Shown: positions 1-6,791 of the stretch, in pieces
Layout: every line of letters starts with the position of its first letter
Numbering within the stretch: position 1 is the stretch's first letter
NCBI GenBank assembly: GCA_002404795.1
Contig: DHKK01000058.1
Location: forward strand, 1 to 13,920
Origin: Clostridiales bacterium UBA4696
GTDB taxonomy: Bacteria > Bacillota > Clostridia > Oscillospirales > Oscillospiraceae
DNA length: 13,920 nucleotides
Direction: 5' to 3'
Translations under genes and position numbers: made by a program
The notes under the pieces: generated by a model
What the model was told of the DNA's origin: nothing
The model's database searches: none
What the model saw: the letters and a program-made list of their open reading frames with translations, nothing else

Positions 1-837
1 ATGTGCCCCGCCGACAAAAAGCTCTACGCCCTGCGCGACGTGACGGCGACGATCGACTCGCTGCCGCTCATCACGTCCTCCATCATGTCCAAAAAGCTGG
101 CGGCCGGCGCGCATTCGATCGTGCTGGACGTCAAGATCGGCTCCGGCGCGTTCATGAAGACGCTCGAAGACGGCCAAAAGCTTGCCGAGAGCATGGTCCG
201 CATCGGCCGGGCCTGCGGGCGGAACGTCGTGGCCGTCATGTCCAACATGGATATCCCGCTCGGCTTCTACATCGGCAATGCGCTCGAGGTACGCGAGGCT
301 GTCGAGGTCCTGCAGGGCCACGGCTGCCCGGATCTGACGGGCGTGTGCATCACGCTGGCGGCCAATATGCTCCACCTGTGCAACGGCTGGCCCATCGAGG
401 AGGCCACGAAGCAGGCGCAGGAGGCCATTTCCTCCGGCCGTGCCTTCGAGCAGATGAAGCGCTGGATTGCCGCCCAGGGCGGCGACGCGGCCGTGCTGGA
501 TAACGTCGATCTGCTGCCGCAGGCGTCGGTCCAATACGAGCTCAAGGCCCCGCAGGCCGGCTACATCCACCACATGGACGCGCAGAAGATCGGCGAGAGC
601 TCCGCCATCCTCGGCGCCGGCCGCAAGACGAAGGACGACGTGATCGACCCGGCTGCCGGTATCGTCCTGAAGGAAAAGACCGGCGCGAAGGTCGAGCAGG
701 GCCAGACGCTCGCCGTTCTGCACACGAACCGGCCCGAGACGCTGGCGGACGCCGAGCGCGTCTTCCTGGAGGCCATCCGCTGGGGCGCGGACGCACCTGC
801 GGCGCAGCCGCTCATCTACGGGATCGTAACGGAATAA
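1..837 (+). CDS. pdp: Pyrimidine-nucleoside phosphorylase, 3' part (5' end outside window)
   Basis: Cleaves uridine, thymidine or deoxyuridine with phosphate, giving the free base and (deoxy)ribose-1-phosphate; a cytosolic salvage enzyme. Only the C-terminal 278 residues are here; the family is about 430-440 residues, so roughly 155 N-terminal residues lie upstream. The ATG at position 1 is an internal Met just before the conserved PADKKLYALRDVTAT block, not the true start. By family alignment R12, S27 and K31 match the pyrimidine/phosphate-site Arg, Ser and Lys (same 15- and 4-residue spacing). The VLDVKIGSGAFMK stretch (residues 42-54) is also diagnostic. The C-terminal alpha/beta domain ends normally with TAA. 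The uridine kinase gene starts 16 bp downstream, so the two probably form a nucleoside-salvage operon. Thymidine phosphorylase (deoA) is the alternative name; substrate range cannot be read from sequence. Confidence 0.93.
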   Translation: MCPADKKLYALRDVTATIDSLPLITSSIMSKKLAAGAHSIVLDVKIGSGAFMKTLEDGQKLAESMVRIGRACGRNVVAVMSNMDIPLGFYIGNALEVREAVEVLQGHGCPDLTGVCITLAANMLHLCNGWPIEEATKQAQEAISSGRAFEQMKRWIAAQGGDAAVLDNVDLLPQASVQYELKAPQAGYIHHMDAQKIGESSAILGAGRKTKDDVIDPAAGIVLKEKTGAKVEQGQTLAVLHTNRPETLADAERVFLEAIRWGADAPAAQPLIYGIVTE

Positions 838-853
838 AAGAGGAGACAGAGAT

Positions 854-1480
854 ATGTCAGATGTGATCGTCATTGGGGTCGCCGGCGGGACCGGCAGCGG
901 AAAAACGACGCTCGTCAAGGCGCTCGTGAATCGCTTCGGCGATAATATCAGCGTGCTCAGCCACGACAATTACTACAAGCGTCACGACGAAATGAGCTAT
1001 GAGGAGCGGACGCATCTCAACTACGACTGCCCGGACGCGTTCGACACCGACATGATGATCGACCATCTGCGCATGCTCAAAAACGGGCAGGCCATCGACT
1101 GCCCGACCTACGACTATACCATCCACAACCGGGCGGAGGAGGTCCTGCACATCGAGCCGCGGCGGGTCATCGTGGTCGAGGGCATCATGATCTTCGTCAA
1201 CAGGACGCTCTGCGACGAGATGAACATCCGCATCTTCGTCGACGCCGACGCCGACGTGCGCCTGTGCCGCCGGATCCGGCGGGACGTCAAGAAGCGCGGG
1301 CGGAGCATCGACTCCGTCATCGACCAGTATCTGACCACCGTCAAGCCCATGCACGAGCTCTACGTGGAGCCCAGCAAGAAAAACGCGCACATCATCGTCC
1401 CCGAGGGCGGCAAGAACCTCATCGCACTGGAAATGATCATCAACCGCATCCAGCGCCACATCGGCGCTTCTGTGGACTGA
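854..1480 (+). CDS. udk: Uridine kinase
   Basis: Phosphorylates uridine and cytidine to UMP and CMP with ATP or GTP; cytosolic pyrimidine salvage. The 208 residues match the usual family length. Walker A is GGTGSGKT at residues 11-18. Other family blocks are DNYY (38-41), NYDCPDAFD (56-64; the common form has His where Cys59 stands), YDYTIHNR (86-93), VVEGIMIF (107-114) and the lid DVRLCRRIRRDVKKRGRS (134-151). The ATG is well supported by an AGGAG at 841-845 with 8-nt spacing. It follows the phosphorylase gene by 16 bp: one enzyme splits nucleosides, the other traps them as nucleotides. A strong intrinsic terminator follows 16 bp after the stop, ending the operon. Confidence 0.96.
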   Translation: MSDVIVIGVAGGTGSGKTTLVKALVNRFGDNISVLSHDNYYKRHDEMSYEERTHLNYDCPDAFDTDMMIDHLRMLKNGQAIDCPTYDYTIHNRAEEVLHIEPRRVIVVEGIMIFVNRTLCDEMNIRIFVDADADVRLCRRIRRDVKKRGRSIDSVIDQYLTTVKPMHELYVEPSKKNAHIIVPEGGKNLIALEMIINRIQRHIGASVD

Positions 1481-1496
1481 CCCCGCAAAGCAAACG

Positions 1497-1531
1497 GCCC
1501 CGGCTTTCCGAATGGAAAGCCGGGGCTTTTT
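1497..1531 (+). terminator. Rho-independent terminator after udk
   Basis: A perfect 13-bp GC-rich stem (1497-1509 with 1514-1526) with a GAAT loop, followed by five T (1527-1531). It starts 16 bp after the udk stop. It also lies 10 bp beyond the stop of the convergent minus-strand gene, where the hairpin is preceded by A and followed by only a weak TTT, so it may act in both directions but is best for the plus strand. Confidence 0.93.
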
Positions 1532-1536
1532 ATGCT

Positions 1537-2703
1537 TCAGATACCGCCGGAGACGTAGTGCTTGCGCTTGTTTTCCTCCACGCGGTCCTCGATGGCGTGG
1601 GCGGCCTTGTAATAGCCGCGTTTGATCTCCCGGACCGCGAGCCTTACCAGCACGATCGTCAGGCACACGGCCGGCATGAGGCCGAAGAGCGTGCCGAGGA
1701 TCAGCAGCAGCGCCGCATAGCTCTCGGCCATCCGGGCGGCGTTTTCCCAGTAGGGATAGATGACGCCGTTCGTCGTCATAACACGCTTGCCGAATTTCCC
1801 GATCACCGACAGAAGGCCGGAGAGCGAGAACCTGCCGGTATTCTGCACGATCACGCCTTCGCCCACAGGGAATTTCTCCGTCATGAGCTTCTTGGCAAAG
1901 CCCGAGACGGGGTCGGGCAGGACGATCTCATAGCAGTCGATGGGCAGCTCCGCCATGGCGTTCAGCGCGGCGTAGCTCATGTAGATCATGGCCTTGGAGG
2001 CCGACTGGACGCCCGTGGGATCGGCCGACGCCTCGGCCCCAGCGTCCAGCGCGGCGGCCGTGGCAAAATCGTCCTCGCTCTTGACCACGCCCGCAATGGG
2101 GAAGGTCTTGCCGTTGATCGTCACTTCCATCCCGGCCACGTCACTGCTGCCGAAAAGGTTGAAGGCCGTCTGCGCGTCGAGCACGACGCGGTCGGCCATG
2201 TAATCCTCATCCGACACGTAGCCGCCGGACAGCAGCTGCAGCGGGTGGAACAGGAAATAGTCTCCTCCCACGCCGATGGCCGTGACCGTCACGCTGCCGG
2301 GCGACTTGCCGGAGACGGACAGCTGGGTGCTGCCGCTGTAGGCGTCGGCGTAGAGGCGCGCGGAGGTGTCCGCACCCGGGTCCTGCGCGTCGGGTTCCGG
2401 CGCGAAGATGGAGTTCTGGACGAATTCGTCCTCCAGCGTCACGCGGAACGAGCGGATGGTATCCAGGTCGATCATGCCGTTCACCGGCAGGAAGGCCGAG
2501 ACCTGCGCAAAGCGCTCGCCGCTGCCGCCGCGCCAGACGTCGGCGGCGGACTGGGTGATGAGCGCGCCGGTCACCTTCCCCAGCATGGCGAAGCTGAACA
2601 CAGACAGCGCCGTCTGGATCAGGCAGGCAATGAGGAGGGCTAGCTTCCCTCCGTGCAGCCGCGGCAGCCTGCGATGCCGCTCAAACCGCCCGCGCCGGAT
2701 CAT
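1537..2703 (-). CDS. MacB-like periplasmic-core-domain membrane protein with only two membrane helices
   Basis: 388 residues. A basic N-terminus is followed by membrane helix 1 (about 19-42), a large extracellular domain (43-327), membrane helix 2 (about 328-355) and a charged cytosolic tail. The stretch from LLSGGYVSDEDYMADRVVL to INGKTFPIAGVV (about 157-207) has the pattern of the MacB/FtsX periplasmic core domain: a gain-of-position segment, then VVLDAQTAFNLFG and an ING-containing hairpin ending in GVV. Standard MacB/FtsX permeases have four helices and three of them follow the core; here only one follows, and no ATPase is adjacent. It may be a reduced ABC export permease or a MacB-core partner of the adaptor gene. 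The ATG overlaps the adaptor's stop by 4 bp (ATGA) and has no strong Shine-Dalgarno site, so translational coupling is likely. Last gene of the minus-strand operon. Substrate unknown. Confidence 0.75.
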   Translation of the reverse strand: MIRRGRFERHRRLPRLHGGKLALLIACLIQTALSVFSFAMLGKVTGALITQSAADVWRGGSGERFAQVSAFLPVNGMIDLDTIRSFRVTLEDEFVQNSIFAPEPDAQDPGADTSARLYADAYSGSTQLSVSGKSPGSVTVTAIGVGGDYFLFHPLQLLSGGYVSDEDYMADRVVLDAQTAFNLFGSSDVAGMEVTINGKTFPIAGVVKSEDDFATAAALDAGAEASADPTGVQSASKAMIYMSYAALNAMAELPIDCYEIVLPDPVSGFAKKLMTEKFPVGEGVIVQNTGRFSLSGLLSVIGKFGKRVMTTNGVIYPYWENAARMAESYAALLLILGTLFGLMPAVCLTIVLVRLAVREIKRGYYKAAHAIEDRVEENKRKHYVSGGI

Positions 2704-4658
2704 CCGTTATCGGCCAGCCGGACCTGCTTGCCGGCTTCGACGGGCTTGTTGCTGGTGGTGATGATGAAATCGCCGGCGCTGATGCCGGAGACGGCGGCGG
2801 ACTTATCGTCGCGCGCGAGCTCCTGCACGGTGACGCGGGTGGCGATGTAGCGGCTGCCGAGCGGCGAGCTTTTCGACTCGAGCACGTAGACAAACTTGCC
2901 GTTCGAATCCTCGCGCAGGCCGGAGAGCGGAATGAGCGCGTCGTAATTTGCGCTCTTCTGCCCGATGGAGAGCGTCACGTTCTGCCCGGCCTGGATATCG
3001 CCGGTGAGGGTGAAGACGAGGGTGCGATTGCCCGCGGTCTGGGAGCTTGTGATCTGGTCGAGCGTGGCGACGGCGTCGCCGCCCCAGAAGTTGACGAGCT
3101 CGGCGGTGTCGCCGGTCTTGACCTTCTTGGCCTGGTCGTTGGTGACGTCGATCTTGACGGTGAAGCCGCGGTCGGTCACGTTGATGGTAGCCAGCGGCTG
3201 CTCCTCGCCGCCGATGGACTTGCCGGCCGAAGCATTGATGGACGCAATGGTGCCGGACACGCTGGCCTTGACCTCCAGCTCATCGGCATTCTCGCGCAGC
3301 TTGTCGACCTCCGCCTGCTTGTGCTCGATGGCCTTTTTTGACGCTTCCATATCGATGGAGGAAGAATCGCCGAGATTCTGCTTGAAAATAAGGTCTTCGA
3401 GAGCCTTTTTCGTGGACTTGACCGTCTCCGCAGCGGACGACGCGCTGGACAGCTTGTCGACCGCGGTCTGCTGGTCGTTGATCTGGCTGTCAAGCGAATC
3501 GCTCTGCTTCGTCAGATCGTCGATGGAACGTTCATAGTTGCCGACGATGGTCTGGGCCGTGCTCATTTCACTGTTGGCTTCTTCAATTTTATCGTTGATC
3601 GTTGCAACTTTTATCTTATCTTGTAAAATGAACAATCCCTCTGTTCGCTGAGTCTCATAGCCGTAGTAATAAGGAGCAAGTTTGGCAAACGCCTCACGAT
3701 ATTTGATTACAGTTTCCTCTGTCGATCCAGATGGGTTCTCGACCGGATTTCCGTCTTTATCATACTTTACCGATGTACTGTTTCCTTCAATTCGCTTAAT
3801 TATCGAGACGTCTGATTTATCCTCATAGCACTCTTTCATAATGGAAAAATCATCGTCACACAATGTACTAAATGCCGCAAATATCTTTTCGTAGCGCGTA
3901 AGATTCTCTATATACTGCTTATCTTGCAGTATATTATTTATTTCAGTTTGATAATACGATGCATTGCGACAGTCTTTATAGGACAGTGGAAGGGATTCCA
4001 GTAACTTTTCCTTCTCTGCTTCCAGCGTTTTTACCGTCGCCTCATGCTCCGTTACGGTCGCCTGGGCGTCGGTGTATTCTTTTTCCCCTTTCAGCTTGGT
4101 CAGCTGGTTGTCGACGGTGGTTTTGGCGGTCTGCAGCTCCTTGAGCTTGGCGTCGGCCGCGGCCTTCTGGGTGGCGAGCTGCGAGGCGTCCATCGTGCTG
4201 TACTGCCGGTAGATGGCCAGCGCCTCGTTATAGGCGTCACGCGCGTTCTGCACGTCATAATTCTCCTGTGCGGCGGTGTTGCCCGCCTCGATGAGGCTCT
4301 TGTCGTAGTTCTGCTGGAGCGTCTCGAGGTCCGTCTCCGCCTGCTTGAGCTCGTCGGAATCCTCCGCTTCGAGCACAAAAAGGGTATCCCCCACGTTGAT
4401 CTCCTGGCCGGTCTTGACCAGGACGCTGGCGACCTTGCGGGTCTGCTTGATGGTGACGTTATAGACCTCGCTGGCCTCGACGGTGCCGCTGCCGCGGATG
4501 CGGGCGTTGATGGCGCCGGAGGCGGCCTGCTGCGCTGCGACCTCGGGCAGGGAGGCGTTCATGATCGTCTTGGAAAAGAAGGTCAGCACCAGCAGGACCG
4601 CCAGAAAAATGATAGCCACGGTCTTGACCCACTCGCGTTTTCTTACACTGTTTTCCAT
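2700..4658 (-). CDS. HlyD/MacA-family membrane-fusion adaptor with long coiled-coil hairpin and foreign-looking tip
   Basis: 652 residues, long for the family (usually 350-450). One N-terminal membrane anchor (about 12-30) leads to a first half-lipoyl segment (about 50-100: GSGTVEASEVYNVTIKQ, then GDTLFVLEAED). Helical arm 1 (about 101-220) runs to an inserted segment (about 220-355), then helical arm 2 (356-460). The second half-lipoyl (462-495: VKASVSGTIASINASAGKSI), a beta-barrel (about 497-560) and a membrane-proximal domain (565-650) follow. Such adaptors link an inner-membrane ABC exporter to extracellular components; in Gram-positives they act outside the membrane. The gene starts 10 bp after the permease stop, with GGAAAG as ribosome site, and overlaps the MacB-like gene by 4 bp. 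The tip segment is AT-rich and holds all three cysteines (C230, C267, C277). The reading frame stays open throughout, so this is an insertion or replacement, not decay. Confidence 0.88.
   Translation of the reverse strand: MENSVRKREWVKTVAIIFLAVLLVLTFFSKTIMNASLPEVAAQQAASGAINARIRGSGTVEASEVYNVTIKQTRKVASVLVKTGQEINVGDTLFVLEAEDSDELKQAETDLETLQQNYDKSLIEAGNTAAQENYDVQNARDAYNEALAIYRQYSTMDASQLATQKAAADAKLKELQTAKTTVDNQLTKLKGEKEYTDAQATVTEHEATVKTLEAEKEKLLESLPLSYKDCRNASYYQTEINNILQDKQYIENLTRYEKIFAAFSTLCDDDFSIMKECYEDKSDVSIIKRIEGNSTSVKYDKDGNPVENPSGSTEETVIKYREAFAKLAPYYYGYETQRTEGLFILQDKIKVATINDKIEEANSEMSTAQTIVGNYERSIDDLTKQSDSLDSQINDQQTAVDKLSSASSAAETVKSTKKALEDLIFKQNLGDSSSIDMEASKKAIEHKQAEVDKLRENADELEVKASVSGTIASINASAGKSIGGEEQPLATINVTDRGFTVKIDVTNDQAKKVKTGDTAELVNFWGGDAVATLDQITSSQTAGNRTLVFTLTGDIQAGQNVTLSIGQKSANYDALIPLSGLREDSNGKFVYVLESKSSPLGSRYIATRVTVQELARDDKSAAVSGISAGDFIITTSNKPVEAGKQVRLADNG
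3590..4050 (-). other. AT-rich segment inside the adaptor gene (coiled-coil tip)
   Basis: By direct count, 134 of the 360 bases in 3601-3960 are G or C (37%). Sixty-base samples elsewhere in the same gene give 60% (4321-4380) and 72% (3061-3120). The segment encodes roughly residues 204-357, lying between the two helical arms of the hairpin. Its residues are rich in Tyr, Ile, Asn, Lys and Cys, unlike the Ala/Thr/Gln/Glu-rich arms. Boundaries are judged by eye and could shift by some tens of bases. Best explained as a recombined or laterally acquired tip domain. Confidence 0.75.
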
Positions 4659-4668
4659 GTCTCTTTCC

Positions 4669-5550
4669 TTATCCTTTCACAGAGCCAGAATGTGCGATGC
4701 CTTCCACCAGATACGCCTCGCCGTGCAGAAACAGCAGCAGACCGGGGATCATATAGATGACGGCGGCGGCAAAGGCGATGCCGATCTCGCCGGCGTTGAT
4801 GCTGGACAGGAACATCGAAAGCGGCTGCTTCTCCACGTCGTTGAGCAGGATCAGCGGCTGTTCGACCATGTTCCAGTTGTCGATGAACACCAGGATCGCA
4901 ATGGAATAGAGGGCGCTCCGGCACTGCGGCAGGCAGATGTTCCAGAAGATGTGCCACTCGTTCGCGCCGTCAATCTTGGCCGATTCGATGACGGCCATGG
5001 GGATGCGGCGCATGAATTTGGTGAGCAGAAAGACCGAAAACGGCGCGAACGCGCCGGGCAGGAAGATCGCCCACCGGGTATTGAGGATCTTCAGCCAGTC
5101 GCTCACCAGATAGTTGGGGACCAGCGTGACCTGATACGGCATGAGCATCAGGATCACATAGAAGAAGAACAGACTGTCGCGCACCTTCCCGCGCCAGCGG
5201 GTAAAGCCATAGGCCGCGATGGACGCGACCATGAGCTGCGCGAAGACGATCGGCGCGGTCAGGATGACGGAGTTCCAGAATTTCAGCAGATAGTCCGGGC
5301 TTTTGAGCAGGACGGTGAAATACTGGGTGAAGCTGACCTTGTCGGGGATGAATTTGAGTTCAATGGTCTTGGAGATGTAGCTCTTGCCGTCGTTGGCGTT
5401 TTCAAAGACCTGGCCGTAGCTGGCCGTGATCTCGCTCTGCGACATGAAGGAGTTCGTGATGGTCAAAACCGTCGGCAGCAGGAACAAAAGCGCGAACACC
5501 GCGCAGAGCAGAAAGCAGACCGTGCGGGAAAAATAGCGTTTTTTCTTCAT
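4669..5550 (-). CDS. Carbohydrate ABC importer permease, MalG type
   Basis: 293 residues, usual length for the second permease of CUT1-type importers. Membrane helices lie at about 10-33, 96-116, 126-148, 160-178, 213-227 and 257-277. The ATPase-contacting EAA loop is ESAKIDGANEWHIFWNICLP at 189-208, a good match to the consensus EAAxxDGA...IxxPxLP. It should pair with the permease encoded just upstream and the binding protein of the operon. The open frame extends further upstream, but the start at 5550 is chosen: it begins MKKKRYF before a hydrophobic helix, overlaps the stop of the upstream permease by 4 bp (ATGA), and has AAAGGA upstream. No ATPase is encoded in the window; CUT1 importers of Firmicutes commonly use a shared MsmK/MsmX-type ATPase. 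Confidence 0.92.
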   Translation of the reverse strand: MKKKRYFSRTVCFLLCAVFALLFLLPTVLTITNSFMSQSEITASYGQVFENANDGKSYISKTIELKFIPDKVSFTQYFTVLLKSPDYLLKFWNSVILTAPIVFAQLMVASIAAYGFTRWRGKVRDSLFFFYVILMLMPYQVTLVPNYLVSDWLKILNTRWAIFLPGAFAPFSVFLLTKFMRRIPMAVIESAKIDGANEWHIFWNICLPQCRSALYSIAILVFIDNWNMVEQPLILLNDVEKQPLSMFLSSINAGEIGIAFAAAVIYMIPGLLLFLHGEAYLVEGIAHSGSVKG

Positions 5551-6485
5551 CCTTCCACGTCCTTTCCGAAGATGTTCTCCACAAAGAACAAAAGGGCGAT
5601 GAGGATGACGATGACGATCGCCAGCAGCACCGCCGCGGCAGACAGGCGCTGGTAATCGGCGGAGTTGAACATGTTGTTCATGAAATGCTGCATCATGTAA
5701 AGCCCGTCGTAGGGGTAATTGCCGGTGAGAAGATAGATCTCGCGGAAGACCTTGAACGAGTTGATGATGGACAGGATCGTCACGAACAGAACTGTCGGCG
5801 AGAGGTAGCGGAGCTTGATGTGGAAGAACTGATAGGCCGCCGACGCGCCCTCGACCTCCGCGACCTCGAGCAGCTCGCGCGGGATATTGCTGAGGGCGGC
5901 CATGAACAAAATCATGTTGTAGCCGAGGTTTTTCCACAAAAACAGCACGACGATAACGACCATGCAATAGTCGGATTTCAGCCAGTCGATCTTATCCGCG
6001 CCGAAGACCTGCAGGAATTCATTTATGACGCCGTTATAGTGGAACAGCACCTGCCAGATGAGGATGATGGACGCGATGGGGACCATCATGGGGCTTAAAA
6101 AGAAGGTGCGGAACTCGCTTTTGAGAGGGATCCGCGCCTCGAGCAGCAGCGCAAGGCCAAGCGACAGCACCACCGCCAGCGGCACGGACAGGCCCGTGAA
6201 CATGAACGTGTTTTTGACCGCGATCTTGAACGCGCCGTTCTGCCAGACATTGATATAGTTTTTGAGCCCGGCGAAGCTGTGGTCGGTCAGGCCCACGGTG
6301 AAGGAATAATAGATGACGATCAGAAACGGGATGATATAAAACGCCAGCATCCCGAGAAAGCTCGGGCCGGAGAAGCACATGGATGCGAGAAAATCGCGCA
6401 CCTTGTTGTTCATCCGCGTCCAGAGTCCTTTCCCGGACGGCTTCGTCTCATATTTCCCGCGCGACCGGAGAGAAAGCTTTTGCAC
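5547..6485 (-). CDS. Carbohydrate ABC importer permease, MalF/UgpA type
   Basis: 312 residues, usual for the first permease of CUT1 sugar importers. Membrane helices lie at about 44-64, 92-116, 131-149, 174-197, 231-250 and 283-303. The EAA loop is at about 203-229 (PRELLEVAEVEGASAAYQFF, then a KLRYLSP end), a recognisable version of the consensus in which V209 and E212 replace usual residues. The start is a GTG at 6485, supported by AAAGGAGA (minus strand of 6494-6501) 8 nt upstream. The alternative ATG at 6413 (residue 25) has a weaker, more distant site. It is separated from the binding-protein gene by 306 bp of palindromic sequence, which could lower its expression relative to that gene. 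It overlaps the next permease by 4 bp. Confidence 0.92.
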   Translation of the reverse strand: MQKLSLRSRGKYETKPSGKGLWTRMNNKVRDFLASMCFSGPSFLGMLAFYIIPFLIVIYYSFTVGLTDHSFAGLKNYINVWQNGAFKIAVKNTFMFTGLSVPLAVVLSLGLALLLEARIPLKSEFRTFFLSPMMVPIASIILIWQVLFHYNGVINEFLQVFGADKIDWLKSDYCMVVIVVLFLWKNLGYNMILFMAALSNIPRELLEVAEVEGASAAYQFFHIKLRYLSPTVLFVTILSIINSFKVFREIYLLTGNYPYDGLYMMQHFMNNMFNSADYQRLSAAAVLLAIVIVILIALLFFVENIFGKDVEG

Positions 6486-6493
6486 AGTCTGCG

Positions 6494-6501
6494 TCTCCTT
6501 T
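6494..6501 (-). promoter_or_regulatory. Ribosome-binding site deciding the GTG start of the first permease
   Basis: The minus strand reads AAAGGAGA, 8 nt before the GTG at 6485. It makes the GTG a better start than the in-frame ATG at 6413. A 53-bp imperfect palindrome begins 6 bp further upstream on the transcript. Confidence 0.75.
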
Positions 6502-6507
6502 GCGTTG

Positions 6508-6560
6508 GAAAATGCTCATAACCCCCGACCGCCGGGCGATCGGGATTTATCGGCATTTTC
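6508..6560. repeat. 53-bp imperfect palindrome before the first permease
   Basis: GAAAATGC (6508-6515) pairs with GCATTTTC (6553-6560). Inside it ATAA (6518-6521) pairs with TTAT (6547-6550), and CCCGA (6524-6528) pairs with TCGGG (6540-6544), with a CG/CG pairing near the centre. The structure lies directly upstream of the permease ribosome site on the minus-strand transcript. It may be a dispersed palindromic repeat or a local mRNA structure controlling permease translation. Confidence 0.7.
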
Positions 6561-6582
6561 GGTGAACGGAATGCTCCGCCCA

Positions 6583-6782
6583 AAGGCTCCCCTGAAAGGG
6601 GAGCTGTCAGCGAAGCTGACTGAGAGGTTGCGCAGCAGGCAGCCGCAAAAACGGAAGCCCAATGCGGATCCGCACTGCCCGCAGGACCTCTCCGTCTCGG
6701 CTTCGCCGAGCCACCTCCCCTTTCAGGGGAGGCTCGCGGGAGCACCCGTCTCAAGGCTCCCCTTGCGCACAAGGGGAGCCTT
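6583..6782. mobile_element. MITE-like palindromic element between binding-protein and permease genes
   Basis: No gene lies here. The ends are perfect 11-bp inverted repeats, AAGGCTCCCCT (6583-6593) and AGGGGAGCCTT (6772-6782). Inside, two compound arms are inverted copies of each other. The left arm (6585-6629) has an 8-bp hairpin (6586-6604), then GTCAGC-GAA-GCTGAC (6606-6620), then GAGAGGT. The right arm (6685-6734) has the mirror order: ACCTCTCC, CTCGGC-TTC-GCCGAG (6696-6710) and an 8-bp hairpin (6714-6732). The arms share a 16-base core, TCCCCTGAAAGGGGAG. The internal part has no coding sign. I recall similar sequences as dispersed repeats in GC-rich Clostridia. Boundaries could instead be 6585-6734. 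No clear target-site duplication is visible. Confidence 0.65.
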
Positions 6783-6783
6783 G
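6752..6783 (-). other. 13-bp hairpin just after the solute-binding-protein stop
   Basis: A perfect 13-bp stem (6752-6764 with 6771-6783) with a 6-nt loop, beginning 8 nt after the stop of the binding-protein gene on the minus strand. No T-run follows, so it is not a standard intrinsic terminator. It is more likely an mRNA-stabilising 3' structure or partial attenuator that leaves more binding-protein than permease message. It also forms the right end of the MITE-like element. Confidence 0.7.
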
Positions 6784-6791
6784 CTTGATGT

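Noticed and set aside
1264..2643. Long plus-strand open frame of 459 codons
   Set aside because: It spans the end of udk, the terminator and the antisense of the MacB-like gene; the residues are rich in Arg, His, Gly and Asp with no domain, as expected from antisense of a GC-rich gene.
3590..4050. Frameshift or decayed gene in the AT-rich part of the adaptor
   Set aside because: The frame is open through the whole segment and the second arm and lipoyl half follow in frame, so it looks functional.
4669..5967. Longer minus-strand version of the second permease starting at 5967
   Set aside because: The extra 139 residues lie inside the upstream permease in another frame and are Arg-rich without domains; the 4-bp overlap start at 5550 is standard.
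6752..6783. Rho-independent terminator after the binding-protein gene
   Set aside because: The stem is strong but no T-run follows on the minus strand, and the permeases downstream have no separate clear promoter.
6486..6791. Small gene or CRISPR repeats in the 306-bp gap
   Set aside because: The plus-strand frame here is just open repeat sequence, and the repeats are inverted arms, not evenly spaced direct repeats with unique spacers.
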